Assembly: GCA_028869495.1 (NCBI GenBank)
Contig: JAGWRY010000361.1
Span: forward strand, 1 to 7,422
DNA: 7,422 nucleotides
DNA from: Elusimicrobiota bacterium
GTDB lineage: Bacteria; Elusimicrobiota; Elusimicrobia; UBA1565; UBA9628
Direction of reading: 5' to 3'
Shown: one piece after another, positions 5,985 through 7,422 of the stretch
Position numbering within the stretch: position 1 is the stretch's first letter
Layout of the letters: each line of letters starts with the position of its first letter
Made by a program: the position numbers and the translations under genes
The notes under the pieces: model-generated
What the model saw: only the letters and a program-made list of their open reading frames with translations
What the model was told of the DNA's origin: nothing
Databases searched by the model: none

Positions 5985-6031
5985 AAACTTAAGCCAAACT
6001 TCAACGGCGCCGATTTCGCTAGAATGAGGCC
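5985..6031 (+). promoter_or_regulatory. Candidate promoter/operator region of the permease gene
   Basis: This is the only AT-rich patch between the divergent genes. AAACTT occurs at 5985-5990 and again at 5996-6001, exactly 11 bp apart, about one helical turn, as expected for a protein binding to one face of DNA. A CTTAAG palindrome covers 5988-5993. TAGAAT at 6020-6025 resembles a -10 box; a CTTCAA at 5999-6004 is a poor -35 with a short 15-bp spacer. With that -10, transcription would start close to the ATG at 6032, so the mRNA could be nearly leaderless. A weak GAGG sits only two bases before the ATG. Confidence 0.4.
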
Positions 6032-6949
6032 ATGCCCGGCGCCCGCGCCGTCCTGTTCGCCGCCCTCGGCTGCTTCGCCCTCCTTTATCTCGCGGTCTGG
6101 ATCGCCGCGCTCCGGGCCGACCTCCGCGCCGGGGGCGGGAGCGGCGCGCTCGCGGTCCGCCGCCCGCGGGGCGTCGAGCTCGCGATCGGCTTCGTCTCGA
6201 ACTTCTTCGACACCCTCGGCATCGGCTCCTACGCGCCGACGACGTCGGTCTACAAGCTGCTGAAGCTGGTCCCCGACGAGCTGATCCCGGGGACCCTCAA
6301 CGTCGGCGACGCCGCGCCGACGATCGCCGAGGCCCTGATCTTCATCGCGATCATCTCGGTCGAGATGCGCACCCTCGCGCTGATGATCCTGGCCGCGGTG
6401 CTGGGCGCCTGGCTGGGCGCCGGGGTCGTCACCTCCTGGCCGCGCCGCTACATCCAGGTCGGCATGGGGATCGCGCTGCTGGCCGCGGCGGTCTTCTTCC
6501 TCATGTCGAACCTCGGCCTCTTCCCGCTCGGCGGGACCGCGCTGCGCCTGTCCGGCGCGGCGCTGGCGGTCGGCCTGATCGGCAACTTCGTGCTGGGCGC
6601 GCTGATGACGCTGGGCATCGGCGCCTACGCGCCGAGCATGATCCTGGTCAGCCTGCTGGGCATGGACCCGAAGGCCGCGTTCCCGATCATGATGGGCTCC
6701 TGCGCCTTCCTGATGCCGGTCGCCTGCCTGCGCTTCGTCGGCCGCCGCCGCTACGCGCCGGGTCCGGCTCTCGGGCTCTCTCTCGGCGGCGTGCCCGCGG
6801 TCCTGCTGGCGGCCTACATCGTCAAGTCCCTGCCGCTGGTCGCCGTGCGCTGGCTCGTGATCGTCGTGGTCGTCTGCGCGGCCTTCGCGATGCTGAACTC
6901 CGCGCGCCGCGCGGCCGCGGCGCCCGCCGCCGCCCCGGCCGGAGAATAG
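6032..6949 (+). CDS. TauE/SafE (TSUP) family membrane permease
   Basis: This 305-residue inner-membrane protein belongs to the TSUP group (formerly DUF81), whose members include putative exporters of sulfite and organosulfonates. The substrate cannot be read from the sequence. It has about eight hydrophobic segments: roughly 6-26, 50-68, 97-112, 114-133, 141-160, 171-205, 215-235 and 245-285, the last ones probably comprising more than one helix. The family's internal duplication is plain: Thr-Leu-Gly-Ile-Gly-Ser-Tyr-Ala-Pro at 61-69 recurs as Thr-Leu-Gly-Ile-Gly-Ala-Tyr-Ala-Pro at 193-201. The first copy follows Asn-Phe-Phe-Asp and leads to an Ile-Pro-Gly-Thr-Leu-Asn-Val-Gly stretch (85-92) typical of one TSUP branch. 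The C-terminus is a short Ala/Pro-rich tail. The ATG at 6032 gives a sensible N-terminal membrane helix. The next gene starts one base after the stop, suggesting co-transcription. Confidence 0.88.
   Translation: MPGARAVLFAALGCFALLYLAVWIAALRADLRAGGGSGALAVRRPRGVELAIGFVSNFFDTLGIGSYAPTTSVYKLLKLVPDELIPGTLNVGDAAPTIAEALIFIAIISVEMRTLALMILAAVLGAWLGAGVVTSWPRRYIQVGMGIALLAAAVFFLMSNLGLFPLGGTALRLSGAALAVGLIGNFVLGALMTLGIGAYAPSMILVSLLGMDPKAAFPIMMGSCAFLMPVACLRFVGRRRYAPGPALGLSLGGVPAVLLAAYIVKSLPLVAVRWLVIVVVVCAAFAMLNSARRAAAAPAAAPAGE
6941..6946 (+). promoter_or_regulatory. Ribosome binding site of the downstream membrane protein
   Basis: GGAGAA lies inside the last codons of the permease gene, four bases before the GTG at 6951. 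It supports that GTG as the start and suggests that termination of the permease and initiation of the next gene are close enough for coupling. Confidence 0.65.
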
Positions 6950-6950
6950 C

Positions 6951-7422
6951 GTGTCCGCCCCCGCGGCCGCGGCGAACGACCGGACCGACGCCGTCCTGGC
7001 CCGCGCCCTCGACAAGGAGCGCCGCCGCAACGCGCGCTGGCTGGGCTCGATCCGCCTGGCCTGCGTCGGCGCGATCTTCGCCGTCGCGCTCTGGCAGGGC
7101 CTGGCGCGCGGGCGCGCCGACTGGCGCGCGGAACTCCCCCTCTTCGGCGCCTACGCCCTGCTGTCCGCCGCGCTGGCCCTGGTCGCCTGGCGGCGCCCGT
7201 CGCTCCACCGCCCGGCCGCGCTGGGCCTGGCCTTCGTCGACGTGCCGATGGCCTTCCTCATCCAGGGGGGCGCGGCGCCGGCCGCGCCCGCGGCCGCCTT
7301 CGCGCTGGGCCTGTTCTGCGCCTTCGTCCTGCTGGCCGCGCTCGCGCTCGACCGCGGGCTCGTCGTCGCGGTCGCCGGCGCCGGGACCGTCCTCGAGGTC
7401 GTCCTCCTGCGCCGCGCGGGCG
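6951..7422 (+). CDS. Multi-pass membrane protein, cut by the right edge
   Basis: The frame opens with GTG at 6951, one base after the permease TAG, and continues without a stop for 157 codons to the end of the window. The visible part starts with a charged cytosolic segment (about 1-30, with Asp-Lys-Glu-Arg-Arg-Arg-Asn-Ala-Arg). Five hydrophobic stretches follow, at about 34-52, 62-80, 88-106, 114-133 and 137-155, joined by short Arg-rich loops. An N-terminal membrane module of this kind often precedes a cytosolic signalling domain such as an adenylate/guanylate cyclase, histidine kinase or GGDEF domain. A cyclase comes to mind from the general look, but no catalytic domain is within the window, so the output is unknown. 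The long coding frame, GC-rich third positions and preceding GGAGAA support it as a real gene. It may be co-transcribed with the permease. Confidence 0.75.
   Translation, partial: MSAPAAAANDRTDAVLARALDKERRRNARWLGSIRLACVGAIFAVALWQGLARGRADWRAELPLFGAYALLSAALALVAWRRPSLHRPAALGLAFVDVPMAFLIQGGAAPAAPAAAFALGLFCAFVLLAALALDRGLVVAVAGAGTVLEVVLLRRAG

Noticed and set aside
5985..6001. Pho box (PhoB operator)
   Set aside because: The 11-bp period fits, but the repeated unit AAACTT does not match the known TGTCA-type half-site.
5906..7030. Minus-strand 374-codon open frame opposite the permease
   Set aside because: It is extremely rich in Asp, Arg, Gly and Gln without hydrophobic core segments, as expected of the complement of a membrane-protein gene.
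1..7422. Mobile element, CRISPR array, tRNA or rRNA
   Set aside because: I saw no transposase or integrase motifs, long terminal inverted repeats, regularly spaced repeats or tRNA-like cloverleaf on either strand by eye; a dedicated scan was not possible.

Overview
This window comes from a bacterium with very high GC content; almost every third codon position is G or C. The AsmA-like protein suggests a cell with an outer membrane. The lineage cannot be fixed from the sequence. A GC-rich uncultivated phylum such as Elusimicrobiota, or a myxobacterium- or acidobacterium-like group, would fit, but this is a guess. Coding density is very high, and I see no rRNA, tRNA, CRISPR array, insertion sequence or phage gene.

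Layout. (1) 3-1391, plus strand: the 3' part of a large uncharacterised gene whose frame is still open at the left edge. It meets its convergent neighbour tail-to-tail, and the two TAG stops share one CTAG tetranucleotide. (2) 1388-5451, minus strand: a five-gene operon. In transcription order it encodes a VanX/DdpX-type D-Ala-D-Ala dipeptidase, an AsmA-like membrane-anchored protein, a small uncharacterised protein predicted to be beta-rich, an aldehyde dehydrogenase, and an endonuclease IV. All four internal junctions are 4-bp NTGA start/stop overlaps, which argues for one tightly coupled transcript. (3) 5478-5933, minus strand: a small helical hypothetical gene directly upstream of the operon. 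A hairpin followed by seven T residues lies between it and the dipeptidase, so it may be a separate transcription unit. (4) 5934-6031: a divergent control region with an alternating GC tract, an AT-rich island holding two hexamers 11 bp apart, and a possible -10 element. (5) 6032-7422, plus strand: a TauE/SafE (TSUP) family permease, followed after one base by a multi-pass membrane protein cut by the right edge.

How the genes fit together. The first two operon genes point to the cell envelope: peptidoglycan dipeptide recycling and an outer-membrane-related AsmA-like protein. The last two are cytosolic damage or detoxification enzymes: aldehyde oxidation and abasic-site repair. A link between reactive aldehydes and DNA repair is conceivable but is inference only. 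No clearly new defence or mobile system is visible. The main points for a second look are the unbroken chain of overlaps, an apparent Asp-to-Glu change at a metal ligand of the endonuclease IV, the unknown gene at the left, and the two intergenic control regions.
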